Below are positions 33,707 to 41,106 of a DNA stretch of 43,804 nt, one piece after another (position 1 is the stretch's first letter; every line of letters begins with the position of its first letter). The notes beneath the pieces were generated by a model that saw nothing but the letters and a program-made list of their open reading frames with translations, did no database searches and was not told the origin of the DNA. This DNA is from Acidobacteriota bacterium (lineage in GTDB: Bacteria > Acidobacteriota > Terriglobia > Bryobacterales > Bryobacteraceae), in assembly GCA_016871155.1 (NCBI GenBank), contig VFZO01000019.1, positions 1 through 43,804 on the forward strand, written 5' to 3'. The position numbers and the translations under genes were made by a program.

Positions 33707-35134
33707 ATGGCTCTCATGCCACTTTCGCGCCGCACGTTTCTGCAAGCCCTGGCCGCCGCCCCCGCCATTCACGCCAAGGACATGGGGACCGATGTCCGAA
33801 TCAAGGAACTGGGGACCAGTTACGAGGACTACCTCTACCGCACGCCGATTAAGTTCGGCGGAACGGAGCTCGATCGGGTCACGCTTCTGAACGTAAACGT
33901 CGTGGTGGAGTCTCGAAGCGGCAAAGTCGCGAAGGGCTTTGGCTCCATGCCGATGGGAAACATCTGGGCGTATCCGTCCAAGGTGATGAACTACGACCAG
34001 ACGCTGGCCGCGATGCGCGCTCTCACGGTGAAGATCGAGAAGATCTGCAACGGCTTCAAGGAGTATGGCCACCCTGTCGATTTGAACCATACGCTGGAAC
34101 CTCTCTGGCTCCGGGCCGCCGATGAGGTCAACCGGGAGCTCAAGCTTGCTCAGCCGGTTCCGAAACTCTGCACGCTGGTGGCCGGAAGCCCGTTCGACGC
34201 CGCCGTCGCCGATGCGTTCGGCAGGATGCTGAATCGCAGCACGTACAACACGTACGGTCCGGACCTGATGCGCCACGACCTGTCGCACTATCTAACTCCT
34301 GAGTTCAAGGGCGAGTATCTGCAGAAGTATGTTCTGAAGACGCCGAAACCTTCGATGCCGCTCTACCACTTAGTCGGCGCCGTGGACCCGGTTACGGCCT
34401 CCGACATCAAGAAGCGCGTTGGCGACGGCATGCCGGAGACGCTGCCGGAGTGGATCAATTACTCGGGGCTCACCCATATCAAGATCAAACTGAACGGCGA
34501 GGATATCAAGTGGGACACGGATCGCGTCCTGGCCGTGGAGCGGGCGGCCGCCGAAACCCAGGCCAAGCGCGGCGTGACGAAGTGGAACTATTCGCTGGAC
34601 TTCAACGAGAAGTGCCCGAACGTCCAGTATCTGATCGAGATGCTGCGGGATATCGAGAAGAAAGCGCCCGCCGGCTTCGGCCGCATCCAATACATCGAAC
34701 AGCCGACGAAACGCGACCTGAAAGCGGACCGCGCCAACGTGATGCACGAAGCGGCAAAGATCCGTCCGGTGGTTATCGACGAATCGCTAACCGAGCTGGA
34801 AGCGCTGCAGGACGCACGGGCGATGGGCTACTCCGGCGCGGCCTTAAAGGCTTGCAAAGGGCAGGCGCAGGCGCTGCTGATGGGCGCCGCGGCCCAGAAA
34901 TGGAAGATGTTCCTGTGCGTGCAGGATCTTACTTGCCCGGGCGCCAGCCTGATCCACAGCGCCGGCCTGGCGGCCCATGTGCCCGGCGTCGCGGCGATTG
35001 AATGCAACTCCCGGCAGTATGTGCCGGTAGCGAACAAGAAGTGGCTGGCAAAATATCCGGGCGTCTTCGACGTACGAAACGGAAAGGTCAACACGTCGCT
35101 GCTCAACGGCCCCGGCTTGAGCGTCCGGATCTGA
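33707..35134 (+). CDS. Enolase-superfamily enzyme (mandelate racemase/muconate lactonizing-like) with twin-arginine-like leader
   Basis: 475 residues from ATG 33707. MALMPLSRRTFLQALAAAPAIHA has the SRRTFLQ twin-arginine pattern, so export through Tat is likely. In the barrel: THIKIKLNG (K-x-K base), YSLDFNEKC (metal aspartate), IEQPT (metal glutamate), VIDES and ALKACKGQ (second lysine), the standard layout of the superfamily. These enzymes remove a proton next to a carboxylate, as in sugar-acid dehydratases; the exact substrate cannot be told. It is followed five bases later by an aldehyde dehydrogenase, consistent with a sugar-acid breakdown pathway. Confidence 0.85.
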   Translation: MALMPLSRRTFLQALAAAPAIHAKDMGTDVRIKELGTSYEDYLYRTPIKFGGTELDRVTLLNVNVVVESRSGKVAKGFGSMPMGNIWAYPSKVMNYDQTLAAMRALTVKIEKICNGFKEYGHPVDLNHTLEPLWLRAADEVNRELKLAQPVPKLCTLVAGSPFDAAVADAFGRMLNRSTYNTYGPDLMRHDLSHYLTPEFKGEYLQKYVLKTPKPSMPLYHLVGAVDPVTASDIKKRVGDGMPETLPEWINYSGLTHIKIKLNGEDIKWDTDRVLAVERAAAETQAKRGVTKWNYSLDFNEKCPNVQYLIEMLRDIEKKAPAGFGRIQYIEQPTKRDLKADRANVMHEAAKIRPVVIDESLTELEALQDARAMGYSGAALKACKGQAQALLMGAAAQKWKMFLCVQDLTCPGASLIHSAGLAAHVPGVAAIECNSRQYVPVANKKWLAKYPGVFDVRNGKVNTSLLNGPGLSVRI

Positions 35135-35139
35135 CGGCG

Positions 35140-36558
35140 ATGGAGTTCCCGCTCTTCCTCGACGGCGAGTTCCGCGCAGGATCGCGGACGCGTGAGGTCC
35201 GGGTGCCATACGATCATTCCGTGTTCGCCACGGTGCAGGAGGCGGACGCGGCCCTGGCCGAGGACGCCGTGTGCGCGGCCGTCCGCGGCGCGCGCGCAAT
35301 GCGCGAGTTGACGCGTGCCCGCCGGGCGGACATTCTGTTGGACGTGCGAAAGCGGCTGCAGGACAGCGCGGACTGGTTCGCCCGGATCATCGCCTCCGAA
35401 TGCGGGAAACCGCTGCGAGAGGCGCGTTTGGAAGTGACCCGCGCCTGCGGCACGCTGCTGTTCTCGGCGCAGGAAGCGCTGGCGCTGGCCGGCGAGGAGG
35501 TCCCGGTGGACGCCTCGGCGCACGGCGCGGGCCGGATGGGGCTGTGGATCCGGGAACCGGTTGGCGTTGTGGCGGCCATCACGCCGTTCAATTTTCCACT
35601 GAACCTCGCCATGCACAAAATTGGCCCGGCGCTGGCGGCGGGCAACGCCGTGGTGCACAAACCGGCCACGGCCACGCCCGTTTCGGCGTTGGAGTTGGCG
35701 CGGCTGTTCCACGAAGCGGGGCTGCCGGCCGGCGCGTTGAATGTCATTCCCGGACCCGGTGCGGTGATCGGAGAACTGTTGGCGCGGCATCCGGAGATCG
35801 CGCTGCTTACGTTCACGGGCAGTCCGGATGTTGGCGTCCGGCTCCGCGAGATCGCCGGTTTGAAGCGCGTCACGCTGGAGCTGGGTTCGAATTCGGCGGT
35901 GATCGTGGAGCGGGATGCCGATCTGGAATTGGCCGTGCCGCTGTGCGTGAGCGGGGCGTACGCGCACTCCGGGCAGGTCTGCATCTCGGTGCAGCGGATA
36001 TTCGTGCAACAGGGCGTCTTTGCGCGGTTCGTCGACGCGTTCCAGACGCGGGCGGCGGCGCTGAAGCAGGGGCATCCGCTGGACGACTCGACCGAGGTGA
36101 GCTCGCTGATCAACGCCGGCGAGGCGGAGCGGGTGGCAAGCTGGGTTGGCGAAGCGGCGGCAAGAGGCGCGCGCATCGTGCGTGCGGCGTCTGCCGAGGG
36201 CACGCGCATGGCGCCGGCCGTGGTGACCGACGTGCCGCTCGACGCCAAGCTGTTCGCCAAGGAAGCCTTCGGGCCTGTGGCGGGAATCAACCGGTTCGAC
36301 ACGCTCGAGGATGCGATCCGCATGGTGAATACCAGCGATTTCGGCCTGCAGGCCGGCATCTTCACGCGCGACATCGGCCGTGCGTTCCAGGCCGCGCGGC
36401 AGGTGCATGTGGGCGGGTTTCTAATCAACGACGTCCCGCAATTCCGCGCCGACCAGATGCCCTACGGCGGCGTGAAGCTGAGCGGGACCGGCCGCGAGGG
36501 GCCGCACTACGCGATCGAGGAGATGACGGAGCGGAAGCTGATTATTTGGCGGGTGTAG
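35140..36558 (+). CDS. NAD(P)-dependent aldehyde dehydrogenase
   Basis: 472 residues from ATG 35140, five bases after the enolase-family stop; a longer in-frame opening lies inside that gene. ALDH fold: ITPFNFPLNLAMHKIGPALAAGN (cofactor binding), FTGSPDVG, the catalytic glutamate in ELGSNSAVI, and the catalytic cysteine in SGQVCISVQRIF; C-terminal QMPYGGVKLSGTGREG. It oxidises an aldehyde to the acid in the cytoplasm; lactaldehyde, glyceraldehyde or semialdehydes are all possible given the neighbouring sugar-acid enzyme. The stop lies at the edge of the hairpin element 36558-36592. Confidence 0.92.
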   Translation: MEFPLFLDGEFRAGSRTREVRVPYDHSVFATVQEADAALAEDAVCAAVRGARAMRELTRARRADILLDVRKRLQDSADWFARIIASECGKPLREARLEVTRACGTLLFSAQEALALAGEEVPVDASAHGAGRMGLWIREPVGVVAAITPFNFPLNLAMHKIGPALAAGNAVVHKPATATPVSALELARLFHEAGLPAGALNVIPGPGAVIGELLARHPEIALLTFTGSPDVGVRLREIAGLKRVTLELGSNSAVIVERDADLELAVPLCVSGAYAHSGQVCISVQRIFVQQGVFARFVDAFQTRAAALKQGHPLDDSTEVSSLINAGEAERVASWVGEAAARGARIVRAASAEGTRMAPAVVTDVPLDAKLFAKEAFGPVAGINRFDTLEDAIRMVNTSDFGLQAGIFTRDIGRAFQAARQVHVGGFLINDVPQFRADQMPYGGVKLSGTGREGPHYAIEEMTERKLIIWRV

Positions 36559-36592
36559 GGCGCTAGTGTGCCCCCTGGAGTTTCCACATTTT
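36558..36592 (+). repeat. Hairpin-plus-motif element, left copy (inverted relative to 38930-38964)
   Basis: GGGCGC-TAGT-GTGCCC forms a 6-bp stem with a four-base loop, followed by CCTGGAGTTTCCACATTTT. The right copy read on the minus strand matches at 27 of 35 positions: the conserved parts are the stem arms and CTGGAGTTTCYACATTT, while the loop differs and one stem pair changes from G-T to G-C, keeping the fold. It starts on the last base of the aldehyde dehydrogenase stop codon. Confidence 0.65.
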
Positions 36593-37153
36593 CCGATAGC
36601 GTTTGCCCCAAGATCGTGGGCGAAGGGCAGCCTCGAAACCTCCTCTGCGCTGTGGCGTTTTGCGGGATCTTTCGGCGTCGCCGAGAACTCGGCGATTCGC
36701 GTCGGGCACTCCCTTGATGGTCTTCGGGCGCAGAGTGAAACCAGAGTGATAGGAAACGACAATCCTTCTAGGTCCGGCTTTATTGGTTCTTTTGCATTCC
36801 TTTGAATGAAGCCAAACGAAACCAGCACGGGGGCACCGCCTGCGCTTCAAGAGCGGTTCGGAGGTAAGCCTCAGGCATGAACTTCGATGGCCGTGGTCAG
36901 GACGACTTATTGCGCGGAAGTCAGGCGCTCTTCATCGGTGAGCGTTTCCAGGAAGAGTTCGGCTGAATCCCTGATTGACAAGCGCCTCCTCGACCGTCAC
37001 GCGCTGTTCTACGAATCGTCCTGCTAACCCGCGAGGGCCGGAACCAGGAGTCCAAAGGCCGTCGTCAGAAGCGCGAACGACAAGCGGAGATTGATGCTTG
37101 CCTACGGAGTGGTGAAAGGATTCGTTTCGCCAATCGAGGAGTTGGTCTTGAGG
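36593..37153. other. Gene-poor stretch with decayed coding fragments
   Basis: About 560 bases without an intact recognisable gene. It holds a perfect hairpin (36678-36695), a 29-codon open frame (36877-36966, MNFDGRGQDDLLRG...) and a broken frame at 36962-37177. Open frames at 36421-36850 on the minus strand and 36566-36805 on the plus strand have no recognisable content. The composition differs from that of the coding neighbours. Confidence 0.5.
36678..36695. terminator. Perfect hairpin downstream of the aldehyde dehydrogenase
   Basis: TCGCCGA and TCGGCGA form seven perfect pairs around GAAC (eight if G-C of the loop closes). It lies 120 bases after the aldehyde dehydrogenase stop. No T-run follows; it may be a factor-assisted terminator or part of the element in this segment. 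Confidence 0.35.
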
Positions 37154-37177
37154 TTTACAACGTCTACCGGTAGATAA
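36962..37177 (+). pseudogene. Possible transposase relic
   Basis: One frame with an internal TAA (37025-37027) reads AESLIDKRLLDRHALFYESSC, stop, then a second part containing DKRRLMLAYGVV and SPIEELVLRF. The pattern LFYESS followed at a distance by a YGVV/PIEE block recalls the catalytic region of IS1634-type transposases (YDxSS..., YGLL...PV). This is a by-eye resemblance in a short sequence; it may be noise. Confidence 0.2.
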
Positions 37178-37190
37178 ACTACTATATGAT
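37154..37190 (+). promoter_or_regulatory. Promoter region with 12-bp palindrome upstream of the deacetylase gene
   Basis: TCTACCGGTAGA (37163-37174) is a perfect palindrome. It lies between TTTACA (37154-37159) and A/T-rich hexamers (TAAACT at 37175, TACTAT at 37180) that could serve as -35 and -10. An operator overlapping a promoter is the simplest reading. Spacing to either -10 (15 or 20) is not ideal. Confidence 0.35.
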
Positions 37191-37196
37191 CAGAGG

Positions 37197-38069
37197 ATGA
37201 AGCTTGTTGCTACAACTCTACTCCTGGCTGCACTCTCGTTCGCCGCCGACCGAAAGGTAGTGATCACCTTTGACGACCTCCCGCGCGGCGGCGACGGCGG
37301 CAGCAGAACGCCGGAGGCGCTCCGGCAGATGAATAAGAAGCTCGTACAGCCCTTCGCCTCCGCGAAGCTACCATTCGCTGGCTTCGTCAATGAAGGCCAC
37401 GCCACGGGTATCGGCCGCGAGGGGTTGCGCGAGATCCTCAACGTGTGGCTAGATGCGGGCGCGACGCTAGGCAATCATACCTACTCGCATCCGGACATCA
37501 ACAACACGTCCCTGGCGGACTACACGGCGGATGTAGTGAAGGGCGAGGCGCTCCTGCGTGAAGTATTGGCTGCACGCCGGCAACAACTGAAGTATTTCCG
37601 GCATCCGTTTCTCCACACCGGCGCGACGCCCGGCACGAAGCTGGGTCTGGCCGATTTTCTCCGCGAACACAAATACACCGAGGCCCCCGTGACGTTCGAT
37701 GACGCCGACTACTTGTTTGCGAATGCCTACACCAAGCCAAAGTTTCGCGAGCGCGTCCGGCGCGAGTACGTGCCGTACCTGGAGTCTATTGTCTCGTTCT
37801 TTGAGCAGCGCTCCGTCGAAGTGTTCGGGCGCGAGATTCCCCAAATCCTGCTGTTGCACGCCAACCAGTTGAACGCCGACTTGATGCCGGAACTGCTCGC
37901 GATGTTCCGTGCTCGCGGCTATACGTTCGTCTCGTTGGAGGAGGCGCTGAAGGATGCGGCCTACGGGGCTCCGGAGAACTACGTCAGCACCAAAGGCGTT
38001 TCCTGGTTGCATCGTTGGGCGCAAGCCAAAGGGCTGCCGGAGAAGAACGAGCCGGATCCGCCGGACTGA
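37197..38069 (+). CDS. Secreted polysaccharide deacetylase family protein
   Basis: 290 residues with signal peptide MKLVATTLLLAALSFAAD. NodB domain: VVITFDDLPRGG (TFDD catalytic and metal aspartates), LGNHTYSHPDINN (H-x3-H metal site), YFRHPFLHTG, and QILLLHANQLNADLMPELLAMFRARGY near the end. It acts in the periplasm on acetylated glycan, possibly peptidoglycan or chitin-like material. The GAGG sequence abuts the ATG with no spacer, and a four-codon frame (ATG 37185, MIRG) ends in TGA overlapping this ATG. It is the only long intact gene between the two inverted hairpin elements. Confidence 0.88.
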   Translation: MKLVATTLLLAALSFAADRKVVITFDDLPRGGDGGSRTPEALRQMNKKLVQPFASAKLPFAGFVNEGHATGIGREGLREILNVWLDAGATLGNHTYSHPDINNTSLADYTADVVKGEALLREVLAARRQQLKYFRHPFLHTGATPGTKLGLADFLREHKYTEAPVTFDDADYLFANAYTKPKFRERVRREYVPYLESIVSFFEQRSVEVFGREIPQILLLHANQLNADLMPELLAMFRARGYTFVSLEEALKDAAYGAPENYVSTKGVSWLHRWAQAKGLPEKNEPDPPD

Positions 38070-38336
38070 GTGCCGAATCCTTATCGCTAGCGTATGAAGA
38101 AGGCCGTTTTACCGACGGCTGGTTCGGCCGCGACATCGAAGAAGCCGATCCTCATCTCTTGTCAACTCTGTTCGCCGCAGCGGACGGTCTCCGTTAGGGC
38201 CGCGCAAATCATCGTATGTTTCAGCATTTGGAGTGTAGATACCGCCTCTTTCAGGAATGTCACCACCAAGGCTTCATTTTGAGGCACTTAGCCACAGCTG
38301 GAAAGAATAGAACTCGATAAGTCGCGCTCTCGAACG

Positions 38337-38523
38337 GAGACTGGGGCCCCGCCGCCGTGTGTACTGGCGGTGAACATCCGGCCAGCGCCGGTGCCGTACG
38401 AGGCAGGGCGTCATACCAGTCTCTTGCCCGGCATGGCGTTACTCGCGAGGCAAGTCGCTGAATCGAGGACAAACCTCGTGTTATCTGAAGAATGGGCGCA
38501 CAGAATTGGCAGGGCTCTGGCGC
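38337..38523 (+). ncRNA. Candidate structured noncoding RNA (chain of seven helices)
   Basis: A perfect 8-bp stem GAGACTGG/CCAGTCTC (38337-38344 with 38416-38423) encloses three perfect hairpins: CCGCC/GGCGG (38352-38370), CCGGC/GCCGG with loop CAGC (38378-38391) and TGCC/GGCA (38392-38405). It is followed directly by TTGCC/GGCAA (38424-38453), CGAGG/CCTCG (38464-38478) and GCGC-A-CAGA/TCTGGCGC with one bulge (38496-38523). Little sequence between the helices is left unpaired in the junction. No convincing protein frame covers it. I do not recognise it as tmRNA, RNase P, SRP RNA or a common riboswitch. Strand is assumed from the small gene that follows; helices alone cannot decide it. Confidence 0.5.
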
Positions 38524-38564
38524 AATAATGATTTCCGGCCGATACACGCCTACGAGGGAATCTC

Positions 38565-38723
38565 ATGGGCTACAATCGCATCCTCGCGGAGAAAGTTGCG
38601 TGGTTCTTTGCCGTTCCGATCGCCATCGGCTTGTTGTATTGGATGCTACTTGTCTTGCGTGACTCGAAGAACTCGACGGTGGCCGCAATTGCACAGATGC
38701 TAGTGGATTGGTTCGAGGCCTAG
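38565..38723 (+). CDS. 52-residue single-span membrane protein
   Basis: ATG 38565 is preceded by GAGGGAATCTC (good Shine-Dalgarno and spacing) and the frame ends at TAG 38721-38723. Translation: MGYNRILAEK, a hydrophobic helix VAWFFAVPIAIGLLYWMLLVL (11-31, 21 residues shown in two parts as VAWFFAVPIA and IGLLYWMLLVL), then a polar helix RDSKNSTVAAIAQMLVDWFEA. Too short to assign to a family. Its position 42 bases after the structured RNA suggests that the RNA may be its leader or partner. The protein-like composition and the ribosome site support a real gene. Confidence 0.6.
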   Translation: MGYNRILAEKVAWFFAVPIAIGLLYWMLLVLRDSKNSTVAAIAQMLVDWFEA

Positions 38724-38929
38724 ATCTGGCACTAAGCAAAGCGGCTTCGGCATGGTGCCGAACCGGACAATTAGGTCTTCCACGCTGAATGCCGGGGCCT
38801 TCTCATGCGAATGCGGTTTACCGGCCTTGGGACAACAGACCCGCGCAAAGTCGCACAGGCTCCCGTAGAACAGGACTCCCTCGCCGCGCGTACCTCCGCA
38901 ACAAGCGCTCTGGGCTGCGAGAGCGTTGC

Positions 38930-38964
38930 GAAATGTAGAAACTCCAGAGGGCGCTAATGCGCCC
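38930..38964 (-). repeat. Hairpin-plus-motif element, right copy
   Basis: On the minus strand GGGCGC-ATTA-GCGCCC forms a perfect 6-bp stem, followed by TCTGGAGTTTCTACATTTC. It is inverted relative to the copy at 36558-36592. The TAG stop of the DUF1684 gene lies in the hairpin, so the element begins within the gene's last codons. Confidence 0.65.
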
Positions 38965-39781
38965 CCTCAAACACCATCTCCCCCGCCTCCACGGCCACCG
39001 GCAAGATGTTTTGCCGCGGCGGTAGCGGGCAAGTGGCGTACGGCGTAAACGCGCACGGCGGGTTCTTCGCCACATTAAAATCCAGGTCCACGATTCCGGC
39101 GGCCGGCAGCGGGGCGTACATCATCCGTCCGGCCCCGTAGGTTGTCTTGCCGGCCGTTTTGTCCTTGAACACGAAGAAGAGTTGGCCATCATCCTCGACG
39201 GGTTCCAGCCGAAGCTTCGTGCCATGCAGGGTGAACTCCACCACGCCGGGGCTCAGAAACTTCTGCACGCGGCCGGTGATATCGGGGAAGTTGATTGTGC
39301 GTTTGTGCGGGTGGGGCACAAAGCGGGCGCGGACGCGGTAGCGGGACTGGATGGGGTACCAGCGATTGCCCGGAAACCGTGTGCGCAGCGGGCTCTGGGC
39401 GTCGCGCAGGCGCAAACCATAGCTGCCGTTGCGCTCGATGGCGATCAGGCGCATCGTGTCGATCTCCACCACATCCGGTTCACCCGAAACGTCCACCCGC
39501 AACGGTTTCGCGACGCCATCGGCTCCGCGGAAGCGCACCGTGCGGCCGTCGAACAGAAAATCGCCCGCCCTGGCCGGGCCGCGCGGCAGAACGAAATCGG
39601 ACGCTGCATCGCTGCCCACGGAGTTCGCGCCCTCACGCAGCCAGTAGAGGCCGGCCACACTGAGCCATCCGGTATACGGCGCTCGAAGCTCCGCTTCGTA
39701 CTTGGAGCGCCAGGCGCGCACCGAGTCCTCGTGCGAATCCGCGCCGGCCAGCGCGAGGCTCAACAATAGCGGGCGCCACAT
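38954..39781 (-). CDS. DUF1684 domain protein, secreted
   Basis: 275 residues with a short signal peptide (MWRPLLLSLALAGADS). DUF1684 blocks are clear: W-R-x-K-x-E-AELRAPYTGWLSVAGLYWLREG at the start, WYPIQSRYRVRARFVPH in the middle, and the conserved NPPCAFTPYATCPLPPRQNILPVAVEAGE near the C-terminus. Function is unknown; the fold is beta-rich. It starts 27 bases from the divergent lactonase-like gene (39809). The stop codon sits inside the right hairpin element, which may double as its terminator. Confidence 0.85.
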   Translation of the reverse strand: MWRPLLLSLALAGADSHEDSVRAWRSKYEAELRAPYTGWLSVAGLYWLREGANSVGSDAASDFVLPRGPARAGDFLFDGRTVRFRGADGVAKPLRVDVSGEPDVVEIDTMRLIAIERNGSYGLRLRDAQSPLRTRFPGNRWYPIQSRYRVRARFVPHPHKRTINFPDITGRVQKFLSPGVVEFTLHGTKLRLEPVEDDGQLFFVFKDKTAGKTTYGAGRMMYAPLPAAGIVDLDFNVAKNPPCAFTPYATCPLPPRQNILPVAVEAGEMVFEGAH

Positions 39782-39808
39782 AGAATCATGGTATACATTG
39801 GCCTTGCC

Positions 39809-40672
39809 ATGCGATCGCTCCTGTTAGCCGCGTCCGCCTTGTCTTTGCTTGCGCAGGACCTGTCCAAGCTGTCGATCGAAAAGGTCTCCGGCGGCTTCAC
39901 CTTCACCGAAGGCCCGGTTTGGCACCGCGATAACTTCCTGCTGTTTTCCGACGTGCCCGAGAACAAGATCTGGAAGCTGACCTCGGAAGGCAAGTTTCTG
40001 TTTCGCGAGAACACGAACGGCGCGAACGGCAATACGCTCGACGAGAAAGGCCGGCTCTACACCTGCGAAACCCGCGGACGGCGCGTGATCCGCACCGATC
40101 TGAAAACCAACGCGGTGGAGATCTTGGCGGACAAGTTCGAAGGGAAACGGTTGAACGCCCCCAACGACATCGCGGTCCGCAAGGATGGGCACGTGTATTT
40201 TACCGATCCGGCTTTCGGCGCGCAGAGTGAAGGCCGCGAACTCGACTTCTTCGGCGTCTACCACATTCCACTGAAAGGGCCGATTGAATTGGTGGCGAAG
40301 ACGGCGGGCCGGCCCAACGGCATCGCGCTTTCGCCGAATGGCCGGCTGCTGTACGTGGCCGATTCCGACGAACGGGCGATCCGCGTCTTCGACTTGGCTA
40401 ATACCGGCAAGGCGGCGAACGGACGTGTGCTGATCAAAGGCATCGACGGACCGCCGGACGGAATTCGCGTCGACGAAAAGGGCCAGCTTTGGGTGACATG
40501 CAACAACGTCGCCATCTACTCACCGGACGGGAAGTTCGTGAACAAAATCGACTTTCCCGAAACGCCGCGGAACATCGCTTTCGGCGATGGCGACTTCTCG
40601 ACCATTTACGTGACGGCGCAGAAATCGGTCTACCGCGTCCGGCTGGATGTGAAAGGGTCGATGCAATATTGA
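39809..40672 (+). CDS. SMP-30/gluconolactonase family beta-propeller
   Basis: 287 residues from ATG 39809 (an ATG seven codons earlier would spoil the leader). Signal peptide MRSLLLAASALSLLAQ. Six-bladed lactonase fold: GFTFTEGPVWHRDN (metal glutamate in TEGP), NGNTLDEKGRLYTCE, NAPNDIAVRKDGHVYFTDP (metal asparagine and aspartate), GRPNGIALSPNGRLLYVADSDERAI, GPPDGIRVDEKGQLWV. Probable hydrolysis of sugar lactones in the periplasm. Its TGA stop overlaps the TTG start of the Nudix gene. Confidence 0.9.
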   Translation: MRSLLLAASALSLLAQDLSKLSIEKVSGGFTFTEGPVWHRDNFLLFSDVPENKIWKLTSEGKFLFRENTNGANGNTLDEKGRLYTCETRGRRVIRTDLKTNAVEILADKFEGKRLNAPNDIAVRKDGHVYFTDPAFGAQSEGRELDFFGVYHIPLKGPIELVAKTAGRPNGIALSPNGRLLYVADSDERAIRVFDLANTGKAANGRVLIKGIDGPPDGIRVDEKGQLWVTCNNVAIYSPDGKFVNKIDFPETPRNIAFGDGDFSTIYVTAQKSVYRVRLDVKGSMQY

Positions 40673-41106
40673 GCGAGGGCCGGAGGTATCCACAACGCCC
40701 GATTCTGGGCGTTGGCGCGCTGATTCTGGACGGCGCCCGCATTGTGCTGGTGCGGCGGGCGAAACCGCCGAACGCCGGCTGGTGGTCGCTGCCCGGCGGT
40801 GCGGTGGAGACGGGCGAGTCGATCGAAGACGCGCTGCGGCGTGAGGTGCTGGAGGAGACGGGCCTGCAGGTGGAGTCGATGGAGTTCGCTGAAGTCTTTG
40901 AGCGAATCACGCGGGACGCCGAAGGCCGGCCCGAGTTTCACTACGTGCTGATCGACTACGTTTGCCGCGCGGCGGGCGCGCCGCAAGCGGGTTCCGATTC
41001 GCTGGAGGCGCGGTGGTTCGAGCGCCATGAGCTTGGCGCGTTGCGCATCACGGAGGGTACCCTGGAAGTGATCGAACGAATCTTCGAACGCCATGGAGCT
41101 AAGTAG
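40669..41106 (+). CDS. Nudix hydrolase
   Basis: 145 residues. The best start is TTG 40669, overlapping the preceding stop as TTGA; no ATG is available between there and the conserved RPILGVGALILDGARIVLVRR strand. The Nudix box is complete: GGAVETGESIEDALRREVLEETGLQV (G-x5-E-x7-REUxEExGU, printed here for orientation from G to V in two parts GGAVETGESIED and ALRREVLEETGLQV). The family hydrolyses nucleoside diphosphates linked to another group, including ADP-ribose and oxidised nucleotides. It overlaps mutS2 by 14 bases. Confidence 0.88.
   Translation: MSEGRRYPQRPILGVGALILDGARIVLVRRAKPPNAGWWSLPGGAVETGESIEDALRREVLEETGLQVESMEFAEVFERITRDAEGRPEFHYVLIDYVCRAAGAPQAGSDSLEARWFERHELGALRITEGTLEVIERIFERHGAK

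Noticed and set aside
33644..34288. Long N-terminal extension of the TonB frame (to 34288)
   Set aside because: It lies antisense to the enolase-superfamily gene. The membrane helix and TonB layout start at 33643.
36421..36850. Two minus-strand open frames downstream of the aldehyde dehydrogenase
   Set aside because: No family resemblance. They run into the end of the aldehyde dehydrogenase gene and through the hairpins.
38260..38547. 95-residue minus-strand open frame over the structured RNA region
   Set aside because: Irregular composition rich in Pro, Cys and Trp with no domain; the helices explain the region better.
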